Below are positions 34,774 to 43,219 of a stretch of 51,406 bases of DNA, piece after piece (the first letter of the stretch is position 1; each line of letters begins with the position of its first letter). Source of the DNA: Planifilum fulgidum (GTDB taxonomy: Bacteria; Bacillota; Bacilli; Thermoactinomycetales; DSM-44946); the NCBI RefSeq assembly GCF_900113175.1, contig NZ_FOOK01000023.1, forward strand, positions 1 through 51,406. The letters run 5' to 3'. A model generated the notes under the pieces. It worked only from the letters and a program-made list of their open reading frames with translations, ran no database searches and was not told the DNA's origin. Position numbers and translations under genes: made by a program.

Positions 34774-35694
34774 ATGCATCGCCTGTGCGCAAAGGATTTG
34801 CACATCGGATACGGCGATCGCCTCATCGTACAGGACTTGAACATCACGATTCCGGACCGTCAGATCACCACGATCATCGGACCCAACGGCTGCGGGAAGT
34901 CAACGCTCCTCAAGGCGATGACGCGCATCATTTCGCCGCAATCGGGCTCCGTCCTGCTGGACGGCAAGGACATCGCGCGCCAGAGCACCAAAGCGGTCGC
35001 CCAAAAAATGGCGATTTTGCCGCAAACGCCGGAGGGAACCAGAGGGCTGACCGTCGCCGAACTCGTCTCCTACGGCCGTTTTCCGTATCAGAAAGGGTTC
35101 GGAAGGCTGACCAAGCGGGACTTGGAAGTGATCGATTGGGCCCTGGAGATGACCGGCACAGCCGAATTTAAGCATCACCCCGTCGATCGGCTGTCGGGGG
35201 GACAGCGCCAGCGGGTGTGGATCGCGATGGCCCTGGCCCAGGAAACCGACATCATTTTCCTGGACGAACCCACCACCTATCTGGATCTGGCCCATCAGCT
35301 GGAGATTATGGAACTGCTCCAGGACTTGAACCGAAAAGAGGGGCGGACGATCGTCATCGTGCTGCACGATCTGAATCACGCCGCCCGCTTTGCCGACTAC
35401 ATCATCGCGATGAAACAGGGGCGCATCGTCAAAGCGGGCTCTTGTGAAGAAGTGATCAACCCCGAAGTGCTGCGCGAGGTGTTCCAGATCGATGCGGTGA
35501 TCAGCCGGGACCCCCGGACCGGAAAGCCGGTCTGCCTCACCTACAATTTGATCAAAGGAGAAGTGGATCAGGATGAAAAAGTGGCTCAGTCCTCTTCTGC
35601 TGATTTGCTTGATATTCGCCAGCGCCTGCGGGAATCCGTCGCAGGAACCGGAAAAGTCCACGGACGCATCGAAGACGAGAACGTACCAGTCTGA
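34774..35694 (+). CDS. Iron-siderophore ABC transporter ATP-binding protein
   Basis: A 306-residue ATPase of the FecE/FhuC/YusV class. Walker A GPNGCGKST, the Q-loop LPQTPEGTRGLTV, signature LSGGQRQRVWIAMALAQ, Walker B IIFLDEPTTYLDLAHQ and switch His in VLHDLNHA are intact. Homologues end near residue 270. Here the frame continues about 40 residues past that point and overlaps the binding-protein gene by 122 bases, giving a polar tail with no family match. It may be a natural extension or a lost stop codon. First gene of a Fur-controlled operon. Confidence 0.93.
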   Translation: MHRLCAKDLHIGYGDRLIVQDLNITIPDRQITTIIGPNGCGKSTLLKAMTRIISPQSGSVLLDGKDIARQSTKAVAQKMAILPQTPEGTRGLTVAELVSYGRFPYQKGFGRLTKRDLEVIDWALEMTGTAEFKHHPVDRLSGGQRQRVWIAMALAQETDIIFLDEPTTYLDLAHQLEIMELLQDLNRKEGRTIVIVLHDLNHAARFADYIIAMKQGRIVKAGSCEEVINPEVLREVFQIDAVISRDPRTGKPVCLTYNLIKGEVDQDEKVAQSSSADLLDIRQRLRESVAGTGKVHGRIEDENVPV

Positions 35695-36484
35695 AAAGGG
35701 AGCCGTCGAAGTGCCCGCCGAGCCGAAGCGGGTGATCGCCCTCCATCCCTACGCCGGCCATGTCCTGTCCCTGGGCATCAAGCCCGTTGGCGTCGACCAG
35801 TGGACCAAAATGAACCCCCGCTGGGAAAAACAGCTGAAGGATGTTCCGGTGGTATCCGAGGAAAACCTGGAGAAAATCATCGAGCTGAACCCGGATCTGA
35901 TCATCGGCCTCTCCACCATGAAAAATCAGGACAAATTGAATGAAATTGCTCCCACCGTCACCTACACCTACGGCAAACTGGACTATTTGGAACAGTTCAT
36001 CGAGATCGGAAAACTGCTGGGCAAGGAAGAGGAAGCGGTTCAATGGGTGGAGGACTTCAAGAAGCGGGCCAAGGAAACCGGCGAAAAGATCAAGGCGAAA
36101 ATCGGTGAGGATGCCACCGTCACGGTCATCGAAAGCTTTGAAAAACAAATCTATGTCTACGGGGAAAACTGGGGACGCGGCACCGAGGTCCTGTATCAGG
36201 CCATGGGGCTGAAGATGCCGAAAAAGGTGAAGGAGAAGGCGCTGAAACCGGGCTATTATGCCATCTCGGCGGAGATGCTTCCGGAGTTTGTGGGGGATTA
36301 TCTCATCGTCAGCAAATTTGACGACACCGACAACTCCTACATGGAAACAAAAACCTACAAAAACTTGCCCGCCGTGAAGGAGGGACGGGCCTTCGTGGCC
36401 GACGCCAAGGCGTTCCAGTTCAACGATCCGGACACGCTGGACTATCAGCTGGAATTCTTCAAAGAAAAATTCCTCGGGCAATGA
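35573..36484 (+). CDS. Iron-siderophore substrate-binding lipoprotein
   Basis: A 303-residue class III periplasmic-binding-fold protein (FhuD/FeuA/YfiY type). The signal peptide ends in lipobox FASAC (Cys19). The domain begins PKRVIALHPYAGHVLSLGIKPVGVD and contains ELNPDLIIGL and a C-terminal VADAKAFQFNDP. It captures a ferric siderophore outside the membrane. AAAGGAG lies upstream of the ATG, inside the ATPase gene. The following permeases complete the importer; which siderophore cannot be read. Confidence 0.93.
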   Translation: MKKWLSPLLLICLIFASACGNPSQEPEKSTDASKTRTYQSEKGAVEVPAEPKRVIALHPYAGHVLSLGIKPVGVDQWTKMNPRWEKQLKDVPVVSEENLEKIIELNPDLIIGLSTMKNQDKLNEIAPTVTYTYGKLDYLEQFIEIGKLLGKEEEAVQWVEDFKKRAKETGEKIKAKIGEDATVTVIESFEKQIYVYGENWGRGTEVLYQAMGLKMPKKVKEKALKPGYYAISAEMLPEFVGDYLIVSKFDDTDNSYMETKTYKNLPAVKEGRAFVADAKAFQFNDPDTLDYQLEFFKEKFLGQ

Positions 36485-36544
36485 TGCATCCGCCGGATGC
36501 ATCTTCCCCGTTTTTATTCTGACACAGGGGGAGCCGAAACCTGC

Positions 36545-37546
36545 ATGAATCGACCAGCCCTTCCCTTTCCGATCCAGCTCGCGCTTTTTTTCCTGCTGCT
36601 CGCTCTTGCCTTTTTCGGCTCAATCGCCTTCGGCGCGGCGGAAACCTCCCTGCGGGACGTTTGGCTCGCGCTCACCTTTACTGAATCCGGCGAAAAAATG
36701 GACACCCTGCGCGAAATCCGCTTCCCCCGGGAAGTGGCGGCCGCCCTGGTGGGAGCGGCCTTGGCCGTGTCGGGCGCCATCATTCAGGGCATCAGCCGCA
36801 ATCCCCTGGGAGACCCGGGACTGCTCGGTCTCACCGCGGGGGCCAACGCCGCCCTGGCGATGGCCATGGCGTTTTTTTCCGATCTCAACTTTTTCGGAAT
36901 CATGGTCGCCTGCTTTGTCGGAGCCGGAATCGGTTCCCTCACCGTCTTCGGGATCGGCAAAATGCAAAGGGGCGGCCTCTCCCCCTTTCGCCTCGTCCTG
37001 GCGGGAGCGGCCGTATCCACCTTTTTTTATGCCGTTTCCGACGGGATTTCCCTGATTTTCAAAGTGTCGAAGAGTGTGACGATGTGGACCGCGGGGGGAT
37101 TGATCGGCACCACCTGGAACCACCTTTTGTGGGTCTCGCCGGTAGTGCTGATCGGAATCCTGGGGGCCATCCTCTTTTCGCGCCAGCTGACTGTTCTCAG
37201 TCTCAGCGAAGAAGTGGCCGTCGGCCTCGGCCAGAGGATCGAGCAGATCAAGGCGATTCTCTTCTTGATCACGATCCTGCTGGCGGGCGCCGCCGTTGCC
37301 CTGGCGGGAAATCTGGTGTTTGTCGGCCTGCTGGTCCCCCATATCGCGCGCGCCATCGTGGGGCCGGACTACCGCTTCATCATCCCGATCTCCGCCCTCA
37401 TCGGAGCCACCTTCATGCTTTTGGCCGACACCCTGGCGCGGACGGTCAACGCTCCCTTCGAAACACCGATCATCGCCGTGGTCGCCGTCCTGGGTCTGCC
37501 CTTCTTTCTCATCATCGTTCGTAAAGGCGGTCGAGCGTTCTCATGA
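36545..37546 (+). CDS. Iron-siderophore ABC permease (FecCD family) 1
   Basis: A 333-residue permease with about ten helices. Family landmarks: REIRFPREVAAALVGAALAVSGAIIQGISRNPLGDPGLLGLTAGA at the N-terminal third, and VGLLVPHIARAIVGPDYR near the C-terminus. It dimerises with the next gene product. The ATG at 36545 is preferred, with AGGGGGAG ahead of it at rather long spacing; upstream frame residues have no family similarity. Confidence 0.93.
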   Translation: MNRPALPFPIQLALFFLLLALAFFGSIAFGAAETSLRDVWLALTFTESGEKMDTLREIRFPREVAAALVGAALAVSGAIIQGISRNPLGDPGLLGLTAGANAALAMAMAFFSDLNFFGIMVACFVGAGIGSLTVFGIGKMQRGGLSPFRLVLAGAAVSTFFYAVSDGISLIFKVSKSVTMWTAGGLIGTTWNHLLWVSPVVLIGILGAILFSRQLTVLSLSEEVAVGLGQRIEQIKAILFLITILLAGAAVALAGNLVFVGLLVPHIARAIVGPDYRFIIPISALIGATFMLLADTLARTVNAPFETPIIAVVAVLGLPFFLIIVRKGGRAFS

Positions 37547-38571
37547 TTCCGCTTTCGGTTCGTCGCAGGCAAAGATGGTTGATCATCGCGCTGTTTGCAC
37601 TCATTCTCATCACCATCGCGGTCAGTCTGGGGCTCGGCTACGCTTCCCTTTCCTACGATCGCCTCATTCCCACGCTGATCGGGAAGGGCACCTTCAAGGA
37701 GGAATTCATCCTTTTTTCCCTCCGCCTCCCCCGCATCCTGATCACCCTGCTCACGGGCATGGCCCTGGCCCTGTCCGGGGCGATCCTGCAGGCGATCACC
37801 CAAAACGATCTGGCCGACCCCGGAATCATCGGCATCAACTCCGGCGCCGGCATGGCCATCACCGTCTATTTCCTGTTCGCTCCCCTCGATGTGGGGAATT
37901 TCGCCTACCTCATCCCCTGCATCGCCTTCGCGGGAGCCCTCGCGACATCCGCCCTCATCTACATCACCGCCTACGACCGGAAAACGGGGCTGCATCCGAT
38001 CCGCCTCGTCCTGGTCGGGGTGGGCTTTTCCGCCGCCCTCTCCGGGGGGATGGTCCTCCTCATGTCTTCGGCGGAGGAGCAAAAGGTGGACTTCGTCGCC
38101 AAGTGGCTGGCCGGAACCGTTTGGGGAACCGACTGGGCCTTCATCCTGGCGGTCCTTCCCTGGCTGATCCTCCTGGTTCCCTTCACCATGTACAAGATGA
38201 ACCAGATGAATCTGCTCAGCCTGGATGAAGCCCTGGCCATCGGTTTGGGGGTGAGGACCCAGCGGGAACGCCTCCTCCTTCTTCTGGCCGCCGTCGCCCT
38301 GGCGGCGGCGGGCACCTCGGTGACGGGAGGGATCGCCTTTGTCGGCCTGATGGCGCCGCACCTGGCCAAGGTCATGATCGGACACCGGGCGCAGCTGTAC
38401 CTGCCGATCTGCATTCTGCTCGGCGGCTGGCTGCTTCTTCTGGCGGACACCATCGGCCGAAATGCCGTCGATCCCGACGGCATCCCCGCCGGCGTCGTCG
38501 TCTCCCTGATCGGAGCCCCCTACTTCATCTATCTGTTGACCAGAAATCAAGGATTGAACCGTCTCCGGTGA
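37543..38571 (+). CDS. Iron-siderophore ABC permease (FecCD family) 2
   Basis: A 342-residue partner permease. Landmarks: LRLPRILITLLTGMALALSGAILQAITQNDLADPGIIGINSGAG and FVGLMAPHLAKVMIGH. Its ATG overlaps the previous stop (ATGA), implying coupled translation and equal stoichiometry. Last gene of the Fur-controlled operon. Confidence 0.93.
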   Translation: MIPLSVRRRQRWLIIALFALILITIAVSLGLGYASLSYDRLIPTLIGKGTFKEEFILFSLRLPRILITLLTGMALALSGAILQAITQNDLADPGIIGINSGAGMAITVYFLFAPLDVGNFAYLIPCIAFAGALATSALIYITAYDRKTGLHPIRLVLVGVGFSAALSGGMVLLMSSAEEQKVDFVAKWLAGTVWGTDWAFILAVLPWLILLVPFTMYKMNQMNLLSLDEALAIGLGVRTQRERLLLLLAAVALAAAGTSVTGGIAFVGLMAPHLAKVMIGHRAQLYLPICILLGGWLLLLADTIGRNAVDPDGIPAGVVVSLIGAPYFIYLLTRNQGLNRLR

Positions 38572-38887
38572 GCGGACCTCCGCACAAAGGCAGCGGCGTA
38601 AAGGGGCCTTTCGAAGCAGGACCGATCCGCTTTCCGGAAACCGCGACAGCTCGGGATTCGCACCGTTCCTTTTAGTGAGAAGAACCTGCCATATCAAAAC
38701 GCATTCCTTGGTAAGCCAAAACTTTCCGCCGCCGGGGAACCGATTGGTCCTCGAGGAGCGCGGTGACGGATGGCGCGGCCGCCCCTCGCTTTGAAACCTG
38801 TTCCCATTTACCGGGTGAACCCCGCGCATCTCCTTCGCGAAGAGGAGCGCAGCCCTACGATTCCAAAAGGAACCGTCAAACCAAAAA
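38572..38887. other. Intergenic region after the siderophore operon
   Basis: About 315 bases with no gene, no clear promoter and no strong plus-strand terminator apart from the OmpA gene 2 hairpin further on. Confidence 0.5.
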
Positions 38888-38926
38888 CCGCGTGGATGTG
38901 CCCTTCGTGCGGACACGTCCACGCGG
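38888..38926 (-). terminator. Terminator of OmpA-like lipoprotein gene 2
   Basis: CCGCGTGGA pairs with TCCACGCGG; the minus-strand tail is TTTTTGG. The stem shares the CCGCGTGG core with the terminator of OmpA-like gene 1. Confidence 0.8.
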
Positions 38927-38939
38927 TTTCGTTTCCCGC

Positions 38940-39761
38940 TCAGCTCCCCTTCGGCTGAACGACAAACTCCACGCGGCGGTTTTTCTGCCGGTTGGCCTCC
39001 GTATCGTTGGGTGCCACGGGATACTTTTCGCCAAGCCCCTCGGCACTCAAGATTTCGGGGGAAACTCCGTACCGCTCGACCAGTGCCTTCCGAACCGCCT
39101 CCGCCCGCCGCTGGGAAAGCTTCAAATTGTATTCATCGCTTCCTTTGCTGTCCGTATGGCCGTAGATGATCATCTCGTAACCCTTCGCATTCTTCAGGGA
39201 TTCGGCGATGTCCTTCAGGATGGGATACGCCTCCGAACGCAATCGGCTGGAATCGAAGTCGAAAAGAATCTTTTCCTGCACGCGGATGATCGTGCGGTCT
39301 TCGTCGGCCTGGAAAACCGACACTCCCGAACTGGACGGTTTGGGAGGTTTATACCCGCCCGGACCCTTGTAAGGTCCCGGGCCTTTGTATGGCCCAGGCC
39401 CTTGATATGGTCCCGGGCCTTTGTATGGTCCCGGACCCTCATACGGTCCCGGGCCTTTATATGGTCCCGGGCCCTGATACGGTCCCGGACCTTTATATGG
39501 CCCCGGACCCTGATACGGCCCCGGGCCTTTGTATGGTCCCGGACCCTCATACGGTCCCGGGCCTTCATAACCTCCCGAACCCTCGTCATCTCCCGTTTCC
39601 TTGTCCGCCTCTTCGTCGGAGCCGGCCGTCTCCTGATCCGATTTTTGGGAAACGACCTTCTTCTCTCCGGCTTCGGCGGAACGATCCTCCTGACCCGAGC
39701 AGCCGGCGACGACGAGAGCAAAGGAAATCACCGCGATCCAAAACTTCAAAAAATGCATCAT
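38940..39761 (-). CDS. OmpA-like peptidoglycan-binding lipoprotein 2
   Basis: A 273-residue paralogue of the lipoprotein at 33488. The signal peptide ends in VVAGC (Cys21). An acidic segment precedes eleven PGPY units spaced by EG, KG or QG, then a Pro-rich bridge and an OmpA domain: ILFDFDSSRLRSEAYPIL, YGHTDSKGSDEYN, LSQRRAEAVRKAL, NRRVEFVV. The OmpA domains are close to each other while the linkers are unrelated, so the linker was replaced or re-evolved after duplication. AGGAAGGG precedes the ATG pair at 39761. Confidence 0.9.
   Translation of the reverse strand: MMHFLKFWIAVISFALVVAGCSGQEDRSAEAGEKKVVSQKSDQETAGSDEEADKETGDDEGSGGYEGPGPYEGPGPYKGPGPYQGPGPYKGPGPYQGPGPYKGPGPYEGPGPYKGPGPYQGPGPYKGPGPYKGPGGYKPPKPSSSGVSVFQADEDRTIIRVQEKILFDFDSSRLRSEAYPILKDIAESLKNAKGYEMIIYGHTDSKGSDEYNLKLSQRRAEAVRKALVERYGVSPEILSAEGLGEKYPVAPNDTEANRQKNRRVEFVVQPKGS
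39345..39575 (-). repeat. In-frame 18-base repeats encoding PGPY-x-G
   Basis: About eleven tandem 18-base units (variants of GGTCCCGGGCCTTTGTAT on the plus strand) inside the OmpA-like gene 2. Synonymous differences between units show that they are not a fresh expansion, but copy number could still vary. Confidence 0.9.
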
Positions 39762-39913
39762 CCCTTCCTCCATTTTGATGATTTGATGAATAAATGAAAA
39801 GATCCGTTCCCACTATATTTTCGAAAGGAGACCGAAAATTTCCTTCCATCTTTTCGGGAACCCCGCAGGCTGCGGATCAAGCAGAAACCAGGCCGATCCG
39901 GAGGAGCCCAAGC

Positions 39914-39942
39914 AAAAAACCCTCCTCACGACAGGAGGAGGG
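39914..39942 (-). terminator. Terminator of the DAACS symporter gene
   Basis: CCCTCCTC (39920-39927) pairs with GAGGAGGG (39935-39942); the minus-strand tail is TTTTTTGC. It lies 17 bases past the stop codon. Confidence 0.8.
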
Positions 39943-39958
39943 AGAAAATCCATCGGAA

Positions 39959-41104
39959 TCATTTTTTGGAGGACATGTACTTGTCCAGCATCAGGGCGAT
40001 CGCTCCGTCGCCGGTCACATTGGTGGCGGTTCCAAAACTGTCCTGGGCCATGTACAGGGCGATCATCAGGCCAATGGCCTCCTTGTCAAAGCCGAGCATC
40101 GAAGCCAGGATTCCCGTCGCCGCCATCACCGCTCCGCCCGGAACCCCCGGCGCGGCAACCATGATCACCCCCAGCATCAGGATGAAGGGCAGCATTTCCA
40201 AAAAGCCCGGAACGCTGTAGCCGCTGAGAACCGCCATCACGGCCACGGAACAGCTCGTGATCGTGATCGTGCTCCCGGAAAGATGGATGGTGGCACAAAG
40301 GGGAATGCTGAAGTTGGCGACTTCTTCACTCACCTGATTCGCCTTGGTCTGCCTCAGCGTAACAGGGATGGTAGCCGCGCTGCTCATCGTCCCGATCGCC
40401 GTGAAGAAGGCCGGCAACATGTTCTTGAGCAGGACAAAGGGATTTTTCCGGTTGTACAGACCCGCTGCGGTATACAGGACCAGGAGCCACACCCAGTGCA
40501 GCAGCACCGCGACGATGAGAACGATTCCAAAAACCTTCAGGGTGTGGAAAACGGTCCCGGACGCGGCCAATTCCGCAAAAATCCCCGCGATGTAAAAGGG
40601 CAGGATCGGGATGACCACTTTGGAGATGGTCAATTCGATGACGGACTTCCCCTCATCGAAGACCTTCATCAGGCTGTCGCTCTTCACCCTCGTCATGCCG
40701 ATCCCAAAAACAAAAGCGCAAATCAGCGCCGTAAGGACGCCCATCAAGGGTTCGATCTCAAGATCGAGAAAGCCCTTGATCCCTTCCCCTTCCTCCGGGA
40801 CAGACCCCCCGGAGGCGATATAGGGCATGATGAAGGAAGCCACGAGAAAGGCCAAAATCCCGGCCAGCAGGGTGGACACATAGGCGGCACCGACAGTGGC
40901 TCCCAACAATTTTCCGGATTCCTTGCCCAATTTGGAAATTCCGGAAGCGATAAAGAACAAAATGATCAGCGGAACGATGAAATTGATGAATCCGCCAAAC
41001 AAGTCTTTCACCGTGACCGCCAGTCGCACAATCCACTCGATCTGGGTCATTCCGAGCAGTATGCCTGCGACGATTCCCGCGATCAGTTTCACGATCAATT
41101 TCAA
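39959..41104 (-). CDS. Dicarboxylate/amino acid:cation symporter (DAACS family)
   Basis: A 381-residue secondary transporter of the GltP/DctA/glutamate transporter fold. The serine-rich hairpin motif TMSSAATIPVTL (HP1) and the substrate/cation motif DSFGTATNVTGDGA (HP2-TM7 region) are present, with about eight helices. The TM7 motif reads NVTGDG rather than the usual NMDGT, so the substrate may differ from glutamate or C4-dicarboxylates. The TTG at 41104 is chosen for AAGGCGGGA upstream; the longer frame from 41158 lacks a ribosome site. Confidence 0.88.
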   Translation of the reverse strand: MKLIVKLIAGIVAGILLGMTQIEWIVRLAVTVKDLFGGFINFIVPLIILFFIASGISKLGKESGKLLGATVGAAYVSTLLAGILAFLVASFIMPYIASGGSVPEEGEGIKGFLDLEIEPLMGVLTALICAFVFGIGMTRVKSDSLMKVFDEGKSVIELTISKVVIPILPFYIAGIFAELAASGTVFHTLKVFGIVLIVAVLLHWVWLLVLYTAAGLYNRKNPFVLLKNMLPAFFTAIGTMSSAATIPVTLRQTKANQVSEEVANFSIPLCATIHLSGSTITITSCSVAVMAVLSGYSVPGFLEMLPFILMLGVIMVAAPGVPGGAVMAATGILASMLGFDKEAIGLMIALYMAQDSFGTATNVTGDGAIALMLDKYMSSKK

Positions 41105-41930
41105 GAGGCATCCCGCCTTCCTACTAAACTGCATCCTTTGTAAAGTTTGTTTTGTCATACATTGTGTAACATTGTCCCTCTTGATTCAAGTCGATCAGAT
41201 AAAGTCGAAATTGTCAAATGAAGTTAATTTATGGAATTTAGACGTACCTTCTCCTGAACCCATTGAAAACAGATCATGAAGGCGATCCGTCACCTCCCTT
41301 CTCAAGGCGTACCCCGTTTTTCCAATATTCATCGAACCAGACTCCGCCGACCGCAGTAAAACCATATGTTGATGCACGATGCTCTTTAGCCAGACCCGTA
41401 TGACGGACGATTTCCATCAAACTGCGAGGCCTGCGGACAAATTAGCGGAGGATGCACAAGCGGTTTTTGTCCGCCTGGCCGCCATCGGAGGAGAGAAGTC
41501 CGAGAATCTCCCCCGCCGGAGGGCAATTCACAGGGATATTGTCTAATGAATCCCGCGCATCTTCTCTGGTTCGGACCATCCATATAAACAATTAAAGAGC
41601 CGAACTGTAAAAACCGGCCGTTTTTGAAATGTAGCCATTTCCCGGTACGCTATATCTTTTTTCGACATCCCTGATATCCAGAACAGCTATCAATCGTGTG
41701 GATAATTGAAGGCTCATCGCCTGAGCCACAGAGCCGTGCCTCTCAAACCTCAAGGGAACCGCATCGCTCCTCTGGAAGTGGATGGGGGCCAAAAGAAGGG
41801 CCACTGCCATGCACTCTTCAAAGCCATGTGCTCTTCAAATTCGTAAACAAACCCAGCGATTTTCCGCTGGGTTTGTCAATCGCCTCAGATGGTTTTTCAA
41901 CCTTTCCATCCCTGCTATGGTTACCAAACG
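41105..41930. other. Gene-poor stretch at the start of the accessory region
   Basis: No gene is supported. Minus-strand frames between 41290 and 41580 read partly protein-like (LMEIVRHTGLAKEHRAS) but are interrupted by stops, so this could be decayed coding DNA. A clean hairpin AACCCAGCG/CGCTGGGTT lies at 41849-41875 and resembles the IS-end hairpin at 238-277 in its GGGTTTGTC tail. Base composition falls from this point on. Confidence 0.45.
41849..41878 (+). terminator. Hairpin before the lipoprotein gene
   Basis: AAACCCAGCG and CGCTGGGTTT around a short ATTTTC loop, followed by GTCAATC. It could terminate the minus-strand lipoprotein gene at 41931, which ends 53 bases away. Confidence 0.55.
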
Positions 41931-42716
41931 TTATTTGCTTACGAACCTCAGATGATTTTTCAAATCGTTCTCCTTCTCTATCTGCAAAACATCATCAATC
42001 TCTATCTTGGCGGTCAGGAACTTCTCATAATCTATCCGATCTCTGAAATCCACTTTTTTAATGCCACTTTCTCTGATGGAAGGATCATAGTAGAATATCT
42101 CAAGTTCTGCCTGTATATCGTTCTGATTCAGGTACGACACCAACCGGTATACTTCCTCCAATTCCTGCTCCTGGTTCTCTTTTGTCAAAGAAGTGGCCAA
42201 GGCAATTCTTATGGTTTGATGATATCTCTTCGTCTTTTGACGAAGCTCCCGATAGCTGGGAATGGATTTTGCATATCGGTCCTCTATCTCATCAGGCACA
42301 CTCACCGACGTTTCCCAATTGATAAGCGAATCAAATGCCTTCTCAATTTGTGGTCTAAATTCTGCTTCCGCATCTCTGGACAAACGGACTGTAAAATAGT
42401 AATCGTCAAATTGACCATGATCCTCTGAAACCTCAAAGTCCCATTCCTTTTCGTTTTTTAGATGTCCTCTCATGATCCAACGATCCGATACCCAAATGTA
42501 TTGGAGATCATCCACATAAAATTCCTCGCCGTATCGCTCCTTCAAATATTGCTCCGCTTTCTTTTTTACCTCTTGCTTTTCTTCTTCAGGAGGCCCTGTG
42601 AGATTCTTAAAATCCTCAACCAATCTGTCAACAAGATTTTTTTCCGAGGAAATCAGGGAACAGCCGCCGCTAAAAAACAGACACGCAATGAGTACACAAA
42701 ATAACGCTGTTCTCAT
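41931..42716 (-). CDS. Lipoprotein of uncharacterised family A
   Basis: A 261-residue lipoprotein: signal peptide MRTALFCVLIACLFFSGGC with the lipid Cys at 19. The mature part begins with a charged helix (EEEKQEVKKKAEQYLKERYG), then a mixed alpha/beta domain. I do not recognise the family. It is clearly homologous to the C-terminal part of the membrane protein at 49105 (shared YLKERYGEEF versus YLEDKYGEEF, and EQELEEVYRLVSYLNQ versus DEELEKVYRLIQFCRE) and to a decayed copy near 47000. AGGGAG precedes the ATG at 42716. Confidence 0.75.
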   Translation of the reverse strand: MRTALFCVLIACLFFSGGCSLISSEKNLVDRLVEDFKNLTGPPEEEKQEVKKKAEQYLKERYGEEFYVDDLQYIWVSDRWIMRGHLKNEKEWDFEVSEDHGQFDDYYFTVRLSRDAEAEFRPQIEKAFDSLINWETSVSVPDEIEDRYAKSIPSYRELRQKTKRYHQTIRIALATSLTKENQEQELEEVYRLVSYLNQNDIQAELEIFYYDPSIRESGIKKVDFRDRIDYEKFLTAKIEIDDVLQIEKENDLKNHLRFVSK

Positions 42717-42761
42717 CCCCATCTCCCTTTTCAATCAAACCAGTTCACCGGAAACCGTTTT

Positions 42762-42956
42762 GTTTGGCTGAATGACTGCCCCATTCCCCTGTTCATGTTC
42801 TTGAATAGGTGAGGGGAGATTCCAGGACCATCACCCTTCAACAATACATTCTCCACTTACTTCTTTTTATTGATATTGATCCTCCATTTCCTGGGCTTTT
42901 TCTTTCACTCTTCTCGTTTCTTTTTCCTCCTCTTCTTTTAGGATATTGTTTAATTC
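42762..42956 (-). repeat. 195-base direct repeat, copy 1 (with VWA gene tail)
   Basis: Nearly identical to 45318-45512. It contains the 3' end of a VWA lipoprotein gene (about 27 codons ending KEKAQEMEDQYQ, stop at 42868) and the 100 bases beyond, without the rest of the gene. It is a leftover of recombination between tandem copies. Confidence 0.85.
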
Positions 42957-43219
42957 AGCGGCCTTTTCGCCTCTGAAAACGGCGGAACCGATCCGTCCTC
43001 CCGAATGATAAGGTATCCTTCGCATTCTTCATCAGGATCAAATCTTCCTCGGTAAAAAATCGCACAATGATATATCGTTCCGGATATAATAGCCCTTTCA
43101 GTTACAATATTTTCTTTTTCCCCTTCTTTTTTATAAGGGATTACCGCTTTTTTCACTTCCTCAGGTACGGAAGGAAAGGGGTTTATTTGTTTTAACTTAA
43201 GCCGAATTCGCTTGCCCAT
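42950..43219 (-). CDS. Small protein of unknown function
   Basis: An 89-residue frame beginning MGKRIRLKLKQINPFPSV, with GGGAG nine bases ahead of the ATG. It has alternating polar and hydrophobic segments (IYHCAIFYRGRFDPDEECEGYLII) and no signal peptide or membrane helix. Its last codons run into the 195-base repeat, so the original C-terminus may have been replaced. Family not recognised. Confidence 0.45.
   Translation of the reverse strand: MGKRIRLKLKQINPFPSVPEEVKKAVIPYKKEGEKENIVTERAIISGTIYHCAIFYRGRFDPDEECEGYLIIREDGSVPPFSEAKRPLN

Noticed and set aside
39345-39575. Second block of 18-base repeats that could suggest CRISPR
   Set aside because: Contiguous coding repeats for PGPYxG; no spacers and no cas genes in the window.
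41849-41878. End of an IS1182-type element at the border of the accessory region
   Set aside because: Only the hairpin tail GGGTTTGTC resembles the left-edge IS hairpin; no transposase residues could be read nearby, so it is kept as a plain hairpin.
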